A stretch of 64,000 bases of DNA from Bacillus pseudomycoides (lineage in GTDB: Bacteria; Bacillota; Bacilli; Bacillales; Bacillaceae_G). Under the pieces are notes generated by a model. It had not been told where the DNA came from. It did not search any database and was given only the letters and a program-made list of their open reading frames with translations. The first letter of the stretch is position 1, and every line of letters begins with the position of its first letter. The stretch is from assembly GCF_002582035.1 (NCBI RefSeq), contig NZ_NUQE01000019.1, positions 125,288-189,287 on the forward strand, given 5' to 3'. A program made the translations under genes and the position numbers. Positions 46,943 through 58,189 of the stretch are shown here, in pieces.

Positions 46943-47791
46943 TTATTTTTTTTTTGGAATTTTAATTGTAATTTGATAGTATTCATCAAATTCTTCTTCT
47001 TCCGAATTCACATTCAAACCACTATTCGCAACCATTTGTAAAGATTGACGAATTGTATTCATTGCAATACGCATATCGCGGCTTACTGCTTTTTGCTTTG
47101 CTTTTCGTTTCGGCTTCGTTTCTTCTAACAATTTAGCAATTCGATCTTCTGTTTGCTTCACATTAAACTGTTTTTCAATAATTTCTTGTAAAACCTTTAA
47201 TTGAAGTTCTTCATTTTTAAGCGGAATAAGGGCACGAGCATGGCGTTCTGTAATACTCTTCTCTAATAGCGCTTGTTTAACATCTTCTGGCAATTTTAAT
47301 AATCTTAGTTTGTTTGCAATTGTAGATTGCCCTTTACCTAGCCGCTGCGCCAGTGCTTCTTGCGTTAAATTATGTAATTCAATTAACTTTTGATAAGCAG
47401 CAGCTTCTTCGATTGCTGTCAATTCTTCCCGCTGCAAATTTTCAATTAGAGCAACAGAAGCAGTCTCAGTATCATTCAAATTTTTAACAATAGCTGGGAC
47501 AGTTTCCCACCCTAATTTTGTAGCAGCTCGAAAACGCCTTTCACCAGCAATAATCTCATATTTCTCTTCTTCATACTGGCGAACAACAATAGGTTGAATT
47601 AATCCATGTGTATGAATTGTAAGAGCGAGCTCTTCAATACGAGCATCATCAAAAATTGTACGTGGCTGATAACGATTTGGAACAATTTTTGATAACGAAA
47701 TTTGCTTTATCTCTTCATGGCTTTCTTCTTGTAGTGCTAATTCAGCCTCTTTCTCTCCAAAGCCAAATAAACGAGAAAACGTGTTTCTCAT
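46943..47791 (-). CDS. noc: nucleoid occlusion protein Noc
   Basis: The 282-residue ParB paralogue has an N-terminal amphipathic membrane-targeting stretch ([12 protein letters not shown]), CTPase region [17 protein letters not shown] and [26 protein letters not shown]. Noc binds scattered sites and keeps the division septum off the nucleoid. ATG 47791 is chosen for AAGGTGGTGG upstream and for the MRNxFSRLFG start. A parS-like site lies 47 bp upstream. Confidence 0.93.
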   Translation of the reverse strand: MRNTFSRLFGFGEKEAELALQEESHEEIKQISLSKIVPNRYQPRTIFDDARIEELALTIHTHGLIQPIVVRQYEEEKYEIIAGERRFRAATKLGWETVPAIVKNLNDTETASVALIENLQREELTAIEEAAAYQKLIELHNLTQEALAQRLGKGQSTIANKLRLLKLPEDVKQALLEKSITERHARALIPLKNEELQLKVLQEIIEKQFNVKQTEDRIAKLLEETKPKRKAKQKAVSRDMRIAMNTIRQSLQMVANSGLNVNSEEEEFDEYYQITIKIPKKK

Positions 47792-47837
47792 ACATATTCC
47801 ACCACCTTTGAATCCTATTGAATACTCTATACAAAAA

Positions 47838-47853
47838 TGTTCCATGTGAAACA
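47838..47853. promoter_or_regulatory. parS: parS-like site upstream of noc
   Basis: TGTTCCATGTGAAACA differs from parS at two of 16 positions. Its binding strength is uncertain. Confidence 0.5.
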
Positions 47854-47866
47854 TTTACGTCTTTAT

Positions 47867-48007
47867 CCCGCTCTAACGGACAGTAAGCCCCCGCCTCAAT
47901 ATTGTGAGGAATCCAAAAAGATAGGTGGTGGATAACTGCCTGTAAAAGCCCGATTCGTTCAACTAACTATCAGTAACGATAAACAAACTTACTGATAGAA
48001 GCTTCAC
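47867..48007 (-). mobile_element. bcr-type repeat, full
   Basis: This 141-bp copy runs from CCCGCTCTAACGGACAG to AGAAGCTTCAC, flanked by TTTAT at 47862-47866 and 48008-48012, between noc and rsmG. Confidence 0.75.
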
Positions 48008-48039
48008 TTTATATAACTTAATCTTACGTCTAATAAGAT

Positions 48040-48759
48040 TTATTTTTCAATAGGTAATTTATTCGGTGTCCCTGGTTTACGCGGATATTTATTTGGTGTT
48101 TTTCTCTTTTTCTCAATCGATAAGATATTACGTTCACTTTCCTCAAATGGTAATTGGAATGTAGCAATTCCTTTTAATTCGCCACCAAGCACTTGCAGAG
48201 CATACTTGCCATTCTCAATTTCTTCGTTTGCAGCGGAACCTTTCATTGCAATAAACGTTCCCCCTACTTTCACAAGCGGCAAGCACAATTCACTTAAGAC
48301 AGAGAGACGAGCAACAGCACGTGCCATTACAATATCAAAAGATTCACGTACTCCTTCTTTTTTTCCAAATGTTTCAGCACGATCATGACAGAACGCTACA
48401 TCATTTAATTCTAATTTTGTTGCTAAATGATTTAAAAACGTAATGCGCTTTTGTAAGGAATCAACAATTGTGACTTTTAAATTTGGAAAACAGATTTTTA
48501 AAGGAATACTAGGAAAACCCGCTCCTGCACCAACATCACAAATAGAAAAGGGCTTTGAAAAATCGTGATAGAAAGCAGCTGTAATGGAATCAAAAAAGTG
48601 CTTTAAATACACTTCTTCCTTCTCTGTGATTGCTGTTAAGTTCATTTTTTCGTTCCACTCAACTAACGTCTCAAAATAGATTTCAAATTGCTCTAACTGC
48701 CTAGTAGAAAGAGTAATCCCTCTTTCTACTAGCATAGATTGAAATTGTTCTATATTCAT
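48040..48759 (-). CDS. rsmG: 16S rRNA G527 N7-methyltransferase RsmG (GidB)
   Basis: The 239-residue SAM enzyme has the motif [16 protein letters not shown] and the late [22 protein letters not shown]. It methylates G527 in 16S rRNA; its loss gives low-level streptomycin resistance. Directly downstream of mnmG. Confidence 0.96.
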   Translation of the reverse strand: MNIEQFQSMLVERGITLSTRQLEQFEIYFETLVEWNEKMNLTAITEKEEVYLKHFFDSITAAFYHDFSKPFSICDVGAGAGFPSIPLKICFPNLKVTIVDSLQKRITFLNHLATKLELNDVAFCHDRAETFGKKEGVRESFDIVMARAVARLSVLSELCLPLVKVGGTFIAMKGSAANEEIENGKYALQVLGGELKGIATFQLPFEESERNILSIEKKRKTPNKYPRKPGTPNKLPIEK

Positions 48760-48780
48760 TTCGCTATATCTCCTAACTAT

Positions 48781-50670
48781 TTATTGGTTCGATACTCGTG
48801 CAATTTTTCCTTGTTCTATATACACAAGTAAAATGGAAATATCAGCTGGATTTACCCCGGAAATACGAGATGCTTGCCCCATAGATAGCGGACGGACATC
48901 TTTTAACTTTTGACGTGCTTCAGAAGCTATTCCAGAAATCGCATCGTAATCAATGTCAACCGGAATCTTTTTGTTTTCCATACGCTTCATACGATCTACT
49001 TGTTGTAAGGATTTTTCAATATATCCTTCATATTTAAGCTGAATCTCAACTTGCTCTGCCACTTCATCACTAATCTCTTCTTCATTTGGAGCAAGAACAT
49101 GAATATGCTCATATGTCATTTCTGGACGACGTAATAAATCACTCGCACGTATACCATCTTTTAGTTCACTTCCGCCAGCTCCGCGAATTAGCTCTTGTAC
49201 TTCAGGACGCGGCTTAATAATAATACTTGATAAACGTTCTTTTTCTTTTTCAATTTGCTCTTTTTTTGCTGTAAAACGTTCATAACGCTCTTCTGGAATT
49301 AAACCAATTTCATGGCCGATTTCTGTTAAACGAAGGTCTGCATTATCATGACGTAATAATAAACGATACTCTGCACGAGATGTTAATAGGCGATATGGCT
49401 CATTTGTACCTTTTGTTACTAAATCATCGATTAAAACGCCAATATACGCATCTGAACGATTTAAAATCACTTCTTTTTTATCTAATGAACGACAGGCTGC
49501 ATTAATACCCGCCATTAAGCCTTGACCTGCAGCTTCCTCATAACCAGATGTTCCATTAATTTGTCCTGCTGTATATAAATTTTCTATTTTTTTTGTTTCA
49601 AGTGTTGGCCACAACTGCGTTGGTACAATCGCGTCATATTCAATTGCATATCCTGTACGCATCATTTCTACGTTTTCTAAACCTGGAATGGTCTTTAACA
49701 TCTCACGCTGTACATCTTCCGGTAGACTTGTTGATAAACCTTGTACATATACTTCTTGTGTATTCCGTCCTTCTGGCTCTAAGAAGATTTGATGACGTGG
49801 TTTATCGTGGAAACGGACAACCTTATCTTCAATTGAAGGACAATATCTTGGACCTGTTCCTTTAATCATGCCAGAATACATGGCAGAACGATGTAAATTT
49901 CCATCAATTAAACGATGCGTTTCTTCACTTGTATATGTTAACCAACATGGAATTTGATCCATGATGAACTTCGTTGTCTCGAAAGAGAATGCACGTGGTG
50001 TATCATCACCTGGTTGAATTTCTGTTTTGCTATAATCAATTGTACTACTATCTACACGCGGAGGCGTACCCGTTTTAAAGCGCACAAGTTCAAATCCAAG
50101 TTCTTCTAGATGCTCTGATAATCCCACAGATGGTTGTTGGTTATTTGGCCCACTTGAATATTTTAAATCTCCAACGATAATTTCACCGCGTAAAAACGTA
50201 CCTGTTGTAATAACAACTGTTTTCGCTGTATATTCCGCTCCTGTTTGTGTAACGACACCTTTACATACACTGTCTTCTACAATTAGACGCTCAACCATAG
50301 CTTGACGCAATGTTAAATTTGGTGTTTCTTCAATTGTTTTTTTCAATTCATGTTGATACGCAAATTTATCTGCTTGAGCACGAAGCGCACGTACGGCTGG
50401 ACCTTTTCCTGTGTTTAACATACGCATTTGAATATGTGTTTTGTCAATATTTCTTCCCATTTCACCGCCAAGTGCATCAATTTCGCGAACAACAATTCCC
50501 TTTGCAGGTCCACCAACCGAAGGGTTACACGGCATAAACGCAACCATATCTAAGTTAATTGTTAACATTAATGTTTTTGCTCCCATACGAGCTGCCGCTA
50601 AACCAGCCTCGCATCCCGCATGACCTGCACCGATTACAATAACATCATAAGAACCAGCATTGTATCCCAT
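48781..50670 (-). CDS. mnmG: tRNA modification enzyme MnmG (GidA)
   Basis: The 629-residue FAD protein has [17 protein letters not shown] (Rossmann), SVGGPAKGI and a C-terminal helical region ([22 protein letters not shown]). With MnmE it forms cmnm5U34 in tRNA. The start follows GGAGG. It lies 20 bp after mnmE. Confidence 0.97.
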   Translation of the reverse strand: MGYNAGSYDVIVIGAGHAGCEAGLAAARMGAKTLMLTINLDMVAFMPCNPSVGGPAKGIVVREIDALGGEMGRNIDKTHIQMRMLNTGKGPAVRALRAQADKFAYQHELKKTIEETPNLTLRQAMVERLIVEDSVCKGVVTQTGAEYTAKTVVITTGTFLRGEIIVGDLKYSSGPNNQQPSVGLSEHLEELGFELVRFKTGTPPRVDSSTIDYSKTEIQPGDDTPRAFSFETTKFIMDQIPCWLTYTSEETHRLIDGNLHRSAMYSGMIKGTGPRYCPSIEDKVVRFHDKPRHQIFLEPEGRNTQEVYVQGLSTSLPEDVQREMLKTIPGLENVEMMRTGYAIEYDAIVPTQLWPTLETKKIENLYTAGQINGTSGYEEAAGQGLMAGINAACRSLDKKEVILNRSDAYIGVLIDDLVTKGTNEPYRLLTSRAEYRLLLRHDNADLRLTEIGHEIGLIPEERYERFTAKKEQIEKEKERLSSIIIKPRPEVQELIRGAGGSELKDGIRASDLLRRPEMTYEHIHVLAPNEEEISDEVAEQVEIQLKYEGYIEKSLQQVDRMKRMENKKIPVDIDYDAISGIASEARQKLKDVRPLSMGQASRISGVNPADISILLVYIEQGKIARVSNQ

Positions 50671-50689
50671 TTTCCATTCCTCCTTAGGA

Positions 50690-52066
50690 TTACTTTCCTA
50701 AACAAAATTGAGAGAATAACTGATCAATTAAACTTTCGTGTACAGTGTCTCCCGTAATTTCACCAAGTATTTCCCACGTTCTTGTTAAATCAATTTGTAC
50801 CATATCAATTGGTACGCCGTTATGAATAGCCTCGATTGCATCACCAATCGTCTTTTCTGCTTGTGCTAATAAACCAATGTGACGCGCATTCGATACATAT
50901 GTCATATCTGCTGCTTCAATTGTCCCTTCAAAAAAGAGATCAGCAATTGCCTGTTCTAGCTCATCTACACCTTTTTCTTCAATTAAAGCTGTTGTAATAA
51001 CACGAGCTGAACCAGCTAATTGTGTAACGCGTTCCATATCAATTTGCTGCGGTAAATCTGTTTTATTTACAATGACGATAAAGTCCTTTCCTTGCACAGC
51101 TCGGAATAACTCTTCATCTTCGTTTGTTAACACTTCATTATAGTTTACCACTAGAAGAACTAAATCCGCTTTATTCATCATTTCTTTTGAACGCTCTACA
51201 CCGATTTGTTCTACAATATCCTCTGTTTCACGAATTCCAGCTGTATCAATCAGTTTAAGCGGTACACCGCGCACGTTCACGTATTCTTCAATAACATCCC
51301 GAGTCGTTCCTGCTATATCTGTTACAATCGCTTTCTTTTCTTGTACAAGACTGTTTAATAAAGATGACTTTCCAACATTCGGTCTTCCAATAATAGCCGT
51401 TGCAATTCCTTCACGCAAAATCTTTCCTTGCTTTGAAGTTTGTAATAACTTCCCAATTTCTGATTGAACATATTCCGCCTTCTCAATTAAAACTCCGTGC
51501 GTCATCTCTTCTACATCATCATATTCCGGGTAGTCAATGTTCACTTCTACATGAGCTAATGTTTCCAAAATTTCTTGACGCAGACGACCAATTAATTTTG
51601 ATAAACGACCTTCCATTTGATTAATCGCAACATTCATTGCACGATCTGTTTTCGCACGAATTAAATCCATAACCGCTTCTGCTTGTGATAAGTCAATACG
51701 CCCATTTAAAAAAGCACGCTTTGTAAACTCCCCTGGCTCTGCCAAGCGAACACCTTGAGATAAAATAAGTTGTAATACTTTATTTACAGAAACAAGGCCA
51801 CCATGACAATTTACCTCAACAATATCTTCACGCGTAAATGTCTTTGGTGCCCGCATAATTGAAATCATAACTTCTTCAATAACTTTATTTGTATCTAAAT
51901 CTACAATATGCCCATACTGAATTGTATGAGATGGAACTGTCGTTAAATCTTTCCCTTTAAAAATGCGATTTACCTTCTCTACCGCATCATCTCCACTTAC
52001 TCGAACAATGGCAATTGCACCTTCCCCAAGAGCTGTGGAAATTGCAGCAATTGTATCAAATTCCAT
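50690..52066 (-). CDS. mnmE: tRNA modification GTPase MnmE
   Basis: The 458-residue protein has an N-terminal folate-binding domain, helical domain and inserted G domain: G1 [10 protein letters not shown]2 [10 protein letters not shown]3 DTAGI, G4 NKTD. It ends with the catalytic FCLGK. Partner of MnmG. Confidence 0.97.
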   Translation of the reverse strand: MEFDTIAAISTALGEGAIAIVRVSGDDAVEKVNRIFKGKDLTTVPSHTIQYGHIVDLDTNKVIEEVMISIMRAPKTFTREDIVEVNCHGGLVSVNKVLQLILSQGVRLAEPGEFTKRAFLNGRIDLSQAEAVMDLIRAKTDRAMNVAINQMEGRLSKLIGRLRQEILETLAHVEVNIDYPEYDDVEEMTHGVLIEKAEYVQSEIGKLLQTSKQGKILREGIATAIIGRPNVGKSSLLNSLVQEKKAIVTDIAGTTRDVIEEYVNVRGVPLKLIDTAGIRETEDIVEQIGVERSKEMMNKADLVLLVVNYNEVLTNEDEELFRAVQGKDFIVIVNKTDLPQQIDMERVTQLAGSARVITTALIEEKGVDELEQAIADLFFEGTIEAADMTYVSNARHIGLLAQAEKTIGDAIEAIHNGVPIDMVQIDLTRTWEILGEITGDTVHESLIDQLFSQFCLGK

Positions 52067-52192
52067 GTTCTTTCACCTCACTTACTTATTTCTCTCTATT
52101 TCAACACGATTTTTTCTTTCACCAAATTATTAGGATACCATAACGAAACTGTGTAAAAAAGAATAATAACTTATTTTATTATGTCCCCTCAT

Positions 52193-52248
52193 AAAAAGCA
52201 CTAAACTTATCCACTGTGTATAAGTTTAGTGCTTTTTATTTATCCACA
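52193..52248. terminator. terminator with DnaA-box sequences, between jag and mnmE
   Basis: Arms AAAAAGCACTAAACTTAT and ATAAGTTTAGTGCTTTTT are perfect over 18 bp. The loop gives TTATCCACT, and an exact TTATCCACA box lies at 52240-52248. Confidence 0.75.
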
Positions 52249-52274
52249 GAAAAATCCCTATCTTCATATTTCAT

Positions 52275-52429
52275 CCCGCTATTTGCGGGCGGTAAGACCC
52301 CTACCTCAAGATTGGGAGAGAAGCGAGGAAGATAGGTAGAGGACAACTGCCCGTAAAAGCCCGATTGGTGAGATCTTTATCTTTCCACCCGTGGGGGATG
52401 AAAAAAACCCCCACGGATGGAAGTTTCAC
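52275..52429 (-). mobile_element. bcr-type repeat, full length (155 bp)
   Basis: This 155-bp copy matches the length reported for bcr1. It runs from CCCGCTATTTGCGGGCGG to GGAAGTTTCAC, flanked by TTCAT (52270-52274) and TTTAT (52430-52434). It is strongly self-complementary. Confidence 0.8.
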
Positions 52430-52440
52430 TTTATCCAGTA

Positions 52441-52473
52441 AAAAACCGGTACTCAAATGAGCTACCGGTTTTT
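52441..52473 (-). terminator. terminator of the rpmH-rnpA-yidC-jag unit
   Basis: AAAAACCGGTA and TACCGGTTTTT form a perfect 11-bp stem. Confidence 0.7.
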
Positions 52474-52474
52474 C

Positions 52475-52560
52475 CCGCTCTAAAGGACAGTACAACTTCC
52501 ACCTCAATCTTCTAAGAAATTCAAAGCGGATAAGCTACCCATAAGAGCCTAATTCGTTTA
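52475..52560 (-). repeat. degenerate bcr-type repeat
   Basis: CCCGCTCTAAAGGACAG continues with decayed copies of the repeat core (AAGCGGATAAGCTACCC, TTCGTTTAACTAGCC). The far end is lost. Confidence 0.45.
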
Positions 52561-52598
52561 ACTAGCCAACTGTTTAGGATACATCCCTTAAGATGACT

Positions 52599-53216
52599 TT
52601 ATTTTGGAGATACAACAACATGTCGATGCGGTTCTTTCCCTTCAGATGTCGTAATCACATATGGATGATTCACAAGTGCTTGGTGTATAACTTTTCTTTC
52701 AAAAGAAGGCATTGGTTCTAATACAATTCTTTTTTTCGTATTGCTAACTTGCTTCGCTAAACGAAGTGCAAGTGACTCTAGTGTACCTTTTCGTTTATCA
52801 CGATAATTTTCAGCATCGATTGTTACACTGATATATTGTTTCGTGCTACGATTCGCCACAAGCTTCGTTACATATTGTAAAGAATTTAGTATGTGCCCTC
52901 TTTTTCCAATTAATGTACCAACCTCACTACCAGAAAGTGTAAAACGGATATCACGTCCTTTTACCTCTTTTCCAACAGTTACATCAACATCCATTTCTTT
53001 TATGATACTTTTCAAGTAAAGTTCCGCTTCTTCTACAGGATCCTTTTTTACAATGACCTCTACAATAGCAGGACGCCCTCCGATGAAACCTAGAAAGGCT
53101 TTTTTACCCTCATCAATGATGTGAATCTCCACTTTATCTCTTGATACTTGTAATTGTTCTAATGCGGATTGCACTGCCTGTTCGACTGTTTGTCCTTTAG
53201 CAGTAATCATACTCAC
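52599..53216 (-). CDS. jag: RNA-binding protein Jag (KhpB)
   Basis: The 205-residue protein has an N-terminal Jag_N domain (~1-50), a KH domain ([17 protein letters not shown]) and a C-terminal R3H domain ending [11 protein letters not shown]. KhpB affects RNA and cell elongation. The GTG start (53216) overlaps the yidC TGA (GTGA) and AGGAGG lies 9 nt upstream, which favours it over the internal ATG. Confidence 0.93.
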   Translation of the reverse strand: MSMITAKGQTVEQAVQSALEQLQVSRDKVEIHIIDEGKKAFLGFIGGRPAIVEVIVKKDPVEEAELYLKSIIKEMDVDVTVGKEVKGRDIRFTLSGSEVGTLIGKRGHILNSLQYVTKLVANRSTKQYISVTIDAENYRDKRKGTLESLALRLAKQVSNTKKRIVLEPMPSFERKVIHQALVNHPYVITTSEGKEPHRHVVVSPK

Positions 53217-53980
53217 TTACTTGATCCTCCTGCCTTACTAGCCTTTAGATCCGGCCCTTTGATCAAATATGCTTGTGCAATACCAAAGCAGTTACCTACT
53301 ACCCAGTAAAGAGATAATGCAGCTGGGAGGTTAATCGCGAAAACTAAAATCATGATAGGCATAAGCCATAACATCATTGCCATTTGTGAATTTTGTCCAG
53401 CGTTACCAGCCATTGCTAATTTTTGTTGAATAAACGTTGTAATTGCCGCAACAATCGGCAGAATGTAATATGGATCTGGATGACCTAAATCAAACCATAA
53501 AAAAGTATGTTGTTTAATTTCTGCCGTTCTTATAATCGCATGATAAAATGCAAATAAAATTGGCATTTGAATAAATATTGGTAAACAGCCTGCTAATGGA
53601 TTTACACCATACTGTTGATACAATTGCATCATTTCTTGTTGCAATTTTTGTTGAGTCGCTTGGTCTTTAGAACTATATTTTTCTTTTAATTTTGCCATTT
53701 CAGGTTGCAATAATTGCATTGCTTTCGTACTCTTCGTTTGCTTAATCATTAATGGTAGCAACGCAAAACGAATGATAAGAGTTGTAACAACAATTGCTAA
53801 ACCATAGTTATTGCCAAATAATTTTGCAAAAAACGTGATTAACTGAGAAAGTGGGTATACGAAAAATTCATTCCAAATCCCTGTACTTTCCGGTGTAATC
53901 GGCTGATTAGTTTGATTACAGCCAGCAGAAATTGCCGTGACAGCAATAACCATGACTAGTAAGCCTATCTTTTTTTTCAA
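53213..53980 (-). CDS. yidC: membrane protein insertase YidC (SpoIIIJ)
   Basis: The 255-residue lipoprotein has a signal peptide with lipobox (ISAGC, Cys20), five membrane helices, the hydrophilic-groove Arg region ([18 protein letters not shown]) and a short basic C-tail. It inserts membrane proteins; in B. subtilis SpoIIIJ is needed for sigma-G activation in sporulation. Followed by jag. Confidence 0.95.
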   Translation of the reverse strand: MKKKIGLLVMVIAVTAISAGCNQTNQPITPESTGIWNEFFVYPLSQLITFFAKLFGNNYGLAIVVTTLIIRFALLPLMIKQTKSTKAMQLLQPEMAKLKEKYSSKDQATQQKLQQEMMQLYQQYGVNPLAGCLPIFIQMPILFAFYHAIIRTAEIKQHTFLWFDLGHPDPYYILPIVAAITTFIQQKLAMAGNAGQNSQMAMMLWLMPIMILVFAINLPAALSLYWVVGNCFGIAQAYLIKGPDLKASKAGGSSK

Positions 53981-54019
53981 AGCCTGCTCCTCCTTGTTTC
54001 GGTATGTATATAGTGTAAT

Positions 54020-54385
54020 TCATTTGCCTCTTCTTTCGCTACTTTTTGCCAGTTTTACTCCTGAGCGCTGCAGAGCATGAATTAAGCTTTTCTTTAATTG
54101 TTCATATTCCATCTCTGAACAAGGCTTCCTTGCTATTATAACAAAATCCTTTCCAGAATCTATGTCATCTTTTAATTCTGTAAAAACTTGACGAATCATA
54201 CGTTTAATACGATTACGCATGACCGCATTCCCTAGTTTTTTACTAACGGAAAGACCTACTCGGAAATATGGTTGATTTGGTTTTTCTAACTGGTATACAA
54301 CAAATTGACGATTGGCATTTGATTTTCCATTTTGAAAAACAGCTTGAAATTCCTCATTCTTCTTTACACGATTCTTTTTCTTCAT
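54020..54385 (-). CDS. rnpA: ribonuclease P protein component
   Basis: The 121-residue basic protein has the RNR-like motif [18 protein letters not shown] and FVIIARKPC. It combines with RnpB RNA to mature tRNA 5' ends. It lies between rpmH and yidC, as expected. Confidence 0.96.
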   Translation of the reverse strand: MKKKNRVKKNEEFQAVFQNGKSNANRQFVVYQLEKPNQPYFRVGLSVSKKLGNAVMRNRIKRMIRQVFTELKDDIDSGKDFVIIARKPCSEMEYEQLKKSLIHALQRSGVKLAKSSERRGK

Positions 54386-54434
54386 ATCAATTGAACACTC
54401 CTGTATTTCGCCAGCGGAAAATTCATAATTACTA

Positions 54435-54464
54435 GAAAAAAGACCACTGAACGATCAGTGGTCT
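54435..54464 (-). terminator. terminator hairpin overlapping the rpmH stop codon
   Basis: On the minus strand AGACCACTGA and TCAGTGGTCT form a perfect stem followed by TTTTTTC. The rpmH TAG is at the base of the stem. It probably reduces read-through into rnpA. Confidence 0.7.
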
Positions 54465-54597
54465 ACGCAGATAATACTTTTCTACCTTTACGACGACGAG
54501 CTGCTAGAACTTTACGTCCGTTTGCTGTGCTCATACGGCTACGGAAACCATGTACTTTGCTGCGCTTACGTTTATTTGGTTGATAAGTTCTTTTCAT
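54463..54597 (-). CDS. rpmH: 50S ribosomal protein L34
   Basis: The 44-residue very basic protein ([20 protein letters not shown]) is identical in type to Bacillus L34. It is short, lies next to oriC, and starts at ATG 54597 after GGAGGTGTC. Confidence 0.97.
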   Translation of the reverse strand: MKRTYQPNKRKRSKVHGFRSRMSTANGRKVLAARRRKGRKVLSA

Positions 54598-54757
54598 TTA
54601 TATGACACCTCCCTGAGGAATAACTGTTAAAGACAGTCCTATAGATTATAGTTAATTTGGTAGTAGAATGTCAATGCCTCTTGAGATTTTAATTAAATAT
54701 TCATTATTTACCTATTTTCACCTATTCACAATGTTGTTCACAGTACATTCTATCGGT

Positions 54758-54985
54758 TGTGGATAATTTTTTTTGCCACTTTTTTATATCCACAAATCAT
54801 TTTTTGTTTTTACACAGTATATCGTGTTGTGGACAAGTTTATTCCACAAGGTATTGATTTTGTGGATAACTTTTTGAAATACATTGCTATTGCTATCTTT
54901 TTTTGATATTATAGTTGTGTTTTCACCTTGGACAAGTTTTCCACAATTATTATTTATCCACAATTTGTGAATAACTTGTGGACAT
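54758..54985. other. oriC: oriC part 1: DnaA boxes between rpmH and dnaA
   Basis: The AT-rich 54598-55170 region carries exact boxes TGTGGATAA (54758-54766, 54861-54869) and TTATCCACA (54954-54962). One-mismatch boxes lie at 54786-54794 (ATATCCACA), 54828-54836, 54966-54974 and 54977-54985. It corresponds to B. subtilis incA/incB. Confidence 0.9.
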
Positions 54986-55170
54986 GTATAAACACATGTG
55001 CATAAGAGGTTTTCCACAATGTGTTTTATTGTCGAAAACTCTATCTCGTATTTGAACCGCTTTTTCACTTTTAAAAAGTGTTACGTATAAATATACAGTG
55101 TTGTTTTGTTATGTTGTACAAACATTAAACACTCTATTTGCTTATCATCTTTTGTAAAGGAGGGACAACT

Positions 55171-56514
55171 TTGGAAAACATTTCGGATTTATGGAATAGC
55201 ACCTTAAAAGAACTAGAAAAAAAAGTGAGTAAGCCTAGCTACGAAACATGGCTTAAATCTACAAAAGCTTATTCTTTAAAAAAGGACGTTTTAACTATTA
55301 CAGCTCCAAATGAATTTGCACGTGATTGGTTGGAATCCCACTATTCAGATCTTATTTCAGAAACAATCATTCATTTAATGGGGGCAGAGCTTGAGATTCG
55401 CTTTATCATTCCACAAAGTCAAACAGAAGAGGAATTTGACTATCCTCCTGTTAAAAAAAATAAAACAACGCATGATGAACCTAATCATTTCCCGCAAAGC
55501 ATGCTCAATCCAAAATATATATTTGATACCTTTGTAATCGGTGCTGGCAATCGCTTTGCCCATGCAGCCTCGTTAGCCGTAGCTGAGGCACCAGCTAAAG
55601 CATACAATCCCTTATTTATTTACGGAGGAGTCGGACTGGGAAAAACGCATTTAATGCATGCAATTGGTCATTATGTCATCGAACATAATCCAAACGCAAA
55701 AGTTGTTTATCTGTCATCTGAAAAATTTACAAACGAGTTTATTAATTCTATTCGTGATAATAAGGCCGTTGATTTTCGTAATAAATATCGGAATGTCGAT
55801 GTTCTACTTATAGACGATATTCAATTTCTTGCTGGAAAAGAACAAACACAAGAAGAGTTCTTCCATACATTTAACGCGTTGCACGAAGAAAGTAAGCAAA
55901 TTGTAATTTCAAGTGATCGTCCGCCAAAAGAAATTCCTACATTAGAAGATCGCTTACGTTCACGCTTTGAATGGGGACTCATTACAGATATTACTCCTCC
56001 AGATTTAGAAACAAGAATTGCGATTTTACGCAAGAAAGCAAAAGCTGAAGGTTTGGATATTCCAAATGAAGTTATGCTCTATATCGCAAATCAAATTGAC
56101 TCTAACATCCGTGAATTAGAAGGTGCTCTAATTCGTGTTGTAGCGTATTCGTCTTTAATTAATAAGGATATCAATGCCGATTTAGCTGCTGAAGCACTAA
56201 AGCATATTATTCCAAATTCAAAGCCAAAAATTATTTCAATTTATGACATCCAAAAAGCTGTAGGGGATGTTTTTCAAGTGAAATTAGAAGATTTTAAAGC
56301 GAAAAAGCGCACAAAATCTGTTGCTTTTCCTCGTCAAATTGCAATGTATCTGTCTCGCGAACTAACAGATTCCTCTTTACCAAAAATCGGTGAAGAATTT
56401 GGAGGTCGTGATCATACTACAGTCATTCACGCACATGAAAAAATTTCAAAACTGTTAAAAACAGATGCACAATTACAAAGACAACTTGAAGAGATTCGCG
56501 ATATTTTAAAGTAA
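55171..56514 (+). CDS. dnaA: chromosomal replication initiator DnaA
   Basis: The 447-residue protein has domain I (~1-85), a linker, AAA+ domain with Walker [10 protein letters not shown] and Walker [10 protein letters not shown], and domain IV with the DNA-binding [15 protein letters not shown]. It binds the DnaA boxes on both sides. TTG 55171 is used because AAAGGAGGG lies 7 nt upstream; an upstream ATG has no site. Confidence 0.97.
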   Translation: MENISDLWNSTLKELEKKVSKPSYETWLKSTKAYSLKKDVLTITAPNEFARDWLESHYSDLISETIIHLMGAELEIRFIIPQSQTEEEFDYPPVKKNKTTHDEPNHFPQSMLNPKYIFDTFVIGAGNRFAHAASLAVAEAPAKAYNPLFIYGGVGLGKTHLMHAIGHYVIEHNPNAKVVYLSSEKFTNEFINSIRDNKAVDFRNKYRNVDVLLIDDIQFLAGKEQTQEEFFHTFNALHEESKQIVISSDRPPKEIPTLEDRLRSRFEWGLITDITPPDLETRIAILRKKAKAEGLDIPNEVMLYIANQIDSNIRELEGALIRVVAYSSLINKDINADLAAEALKHIIPNSKPKIISIYDIQKAVGDVFQVKLEDFKAKKRTKSVAFPRQIAMYLSRELTDSSLPKIGEEFGGRDHTTVIHAHEKISKLLKTDAQLQRQLEEIRDILK

Positions 56515-56556
56515 TATGATGTGAATAACGTGAATAACTTTCTTTATTTTATACAC

Positions 56557-56586
56557 AGTCTATCCACATGTAGATAGACTGTTTTT
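56557..56586 (+). terminator. terminator of dnaA
   Basis: AGTCTATC and GATAGACT pair around 8 nt and are followed by GTTTTT. A DnaA-like box lies in the loop. Confidence 0.65.
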
Positions 56587-56602
56587 CCGTACTACAAACG
56601 AG

Positions 56603-56665
56603 TTATCCACATATCCACAGGACCTATTACTATTACTACTAATTTTTTATTATTATTAAATAAAA
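56603..56665 (+). other. oriC: oriC part 2: unwinding region with DnaA-trios
   Basis: DnaA box TTATCCACA (56603-56611) and ATATCCACA (56612-56620) are followed by a short GACC spacer. Six trinucleotides CTA-TTA-CTA-TTA-CTA-CTA (56624-56641) come next, equal to 3'-(G/A)AT-5' trios on the other strand. An AT-rich stretch to 56665 follows. This is the layout of the B. subtilis basal unwinding system. Confidence 0.8.
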
Positions 56666-56695
56666 CCAATTTTATACTTGCCGGAGGTTTTCGTT

Positions 56696-57841
56696 ATGCA
56701 TTTTTCAATTCAAAAAGATTACCTTGTCAGAAGTGTACAAGATGTAATGAAAGCTGTTTCCTCTCGTACAACAATTCCAATTCTTACAGGGATTAAAATC
56801 GTAGCAAATGAAGAAGGTGTTACATTAACAGGTAGCGATGCGAATATATCCATCGAATCCTTTATCCCAATTGAAGAGGATGGAAAAGAAATTGTAGAAG
56901 TTATGCAATCAGGAAGTATTGTTTTACAAGCAAAATATTTTAGTGAAATCGTAAAAAAATTACCGAAAGATACGGTTGAAATTTCTCTAGAAAATCATTT
57001 TATGACAAAAATAAAATCTGGAAAATCCGAGTTTAACTTAAATGGTTTAGACTCAGCTGAATATCCATTATTACCACAGATTGAAGAACATCATGTATTT
57101 CAAATTCCAACAGATCTGTTAAAACATATGATTCGTCAAACTGTGTTCGCTGTATCTACATCAGAAACACGTCCGATATTGACAGGTGTAAACTGGAAAT
57201 TATATAACAGCGAATTGGTTTGTATTGCAACAGATAGTCATCGTTTAGCACTTCGTAAAGCGAAAATTGCAGGACAAACTATTTTGAATGAATTTCAGGC
57301 AAATGTTGTTATTCCAGGAAAAAGTTTAAATGAGTTAAGTAAAATTCTTGATGAATCAGAAGAAGTGGTAGATATTGTTATAACAGAGTATCAAGTATTA
57401 TTCCGAACGAAGCATTTATTGTTCTTCTCTAGACTATTAGAGGGGAACTATCCCGATACAACAAGATTGATCCCGCCAGATAGTAAAACAGATATTTTTG
57501 TAAATACAAAAGAATTTTTACAAGCAATCGATCGAGCATCTTTATTAGCGAGAGATGGACGTAATAATGTGGTGAAATTAGAAACTTTAAAAGATCAAAT
57601 GTTAGAAATTTCATCTAACTCTCCAGAAATTGGAAAGGTTGTAGATGAAGTTCAATGTGAGAAAATTGAAGGAGAAGAGTTGAAAATTTCATTTAGTGCA
57701 AAATATATGATGGATGCATTAAAAGCATTGGATAGCACAGAAATTAAGGTTAGCTTCACTGGTGCAATGAGACCGTTTTTAATTCGTACTGTGAACGATG
57801 ATTCCATTACTCAATTAATTTTACCGGTACGTACGTACTAA
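56696..57841 (+). CDS. dnaN: DNA polymerase III beta clamp
   Basis: The 381-residue protein has three clamp domains and ends with LPVRTY. Ring dimer that tethers polymerase and Hda/YabA-type partners. ATG 56696 follows GGAGG (CCGGAGGTTTTCGTT); an upstream ATG-less extension (MPEVFV) is within the leader. Downstream terminator at 57848-57890. Confidence 0.96.
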   Translation: MHFSIQKDYLVRSVQDVMKAVSSRTTIPILTGIKIVANEEGVTLTGSDANISIESFIPIEEDGKEIVEVMQSGSIVLQAKYFSEIVKKLPKDTVEISLENHFMTKIKSGKSEFNLNGLDSAEYPLLPQIEEHHVFQIPTDLLKHMIRQTVFAVSTSETRPILTGVNWKLYNSELVCIATDSHRLALRKAKIAGQTILNEFQANVVIPGKSLNELSKILDESEEVVDIVITEYQVLFRTKHLLFFSRLLEGNYPDTTRLIPPDSKTDIFVNTKEFLQAIDRASLLARDGRNNVVKLETLKDQMLEISSNSPEIGKVVDEVQCEKIEGEELKISFSAKYMMDALKALDSTEIKVSFTGAMRPFLIRTVNDDSITQLILPVRTY

Positions 57842-57847
57842 AAAGAT

Positions 57848-57890
57848 AAGGGTTACTAGTGTAGATGAACTGGTAACCCTTTTGTTTTTT
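57848..57890 (+). terminator. terminator of dnaN
   Basis: AAGGGTTACTAGT and ACTGGTAACCCTT are followed by TTTGTTTTTTT. Confidence 0.75.
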
Positions 57891-57964
57891 TCCTATTACT
57901 TTCCTAATGCTTGTTTATTTAGTACAATGAAAGAATGAACACTTTTAGAAAGTGAGCGATTTGT

Positions 57965-58177
57965 ATGAAACATATTCAAATTTCGACAGAATATATTACA
58001 TTAGGACAATTTTTGAAACTGGCTGACGTGATTGATACAGGCGGAGCGGTAAAATGGTTTTTACAAGAGTATGAAGTGTATGTGAATAAAGAGCCTGAAA
58101 ATAGACGAGGTCGAAAATTATATACAAATGATATTGTTGAAATTCCGGAGATCGGAATATTTCAAGTTCAAGGATAA
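57965..58177 (+). CDS. yaaA: S4-domain RNA-binding protein YaaA
   Basis: The 70-residue S4-like domain protein (ITLGQFLKLADVIDTGGAVKWFLQEYEVYVN) sits between dnaN and recF in Bacillus. It binds RNA and is linked to ribosome assembly in B. subtilis. The start follows AAAGTGAG. Confidence 0.93.
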   Translation: MKHIQISTEYITLGQFLKLADVIDTGGAVKWFLQEYEVYVNKEPENRRGRKLYTNDIVEIPEIGIFQVQG

Positions 58178-58189
58178 AGGGGGATCCCT

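Noticed and set aside
52301-52507. 68-codon ORF on the minus strand
   Set aside because: It is inside bcr-type repeats, and a similar frame (KLPSVGVFFIP) recurs in the copy at 15764, so it is repeat sequence without a ribosome-binding site.
54784-55068. 94-codon ORF within oriC
   Set aside because: It lies in the DnaA-box region, has no family features, and its composition is that of the AT-rich origin.
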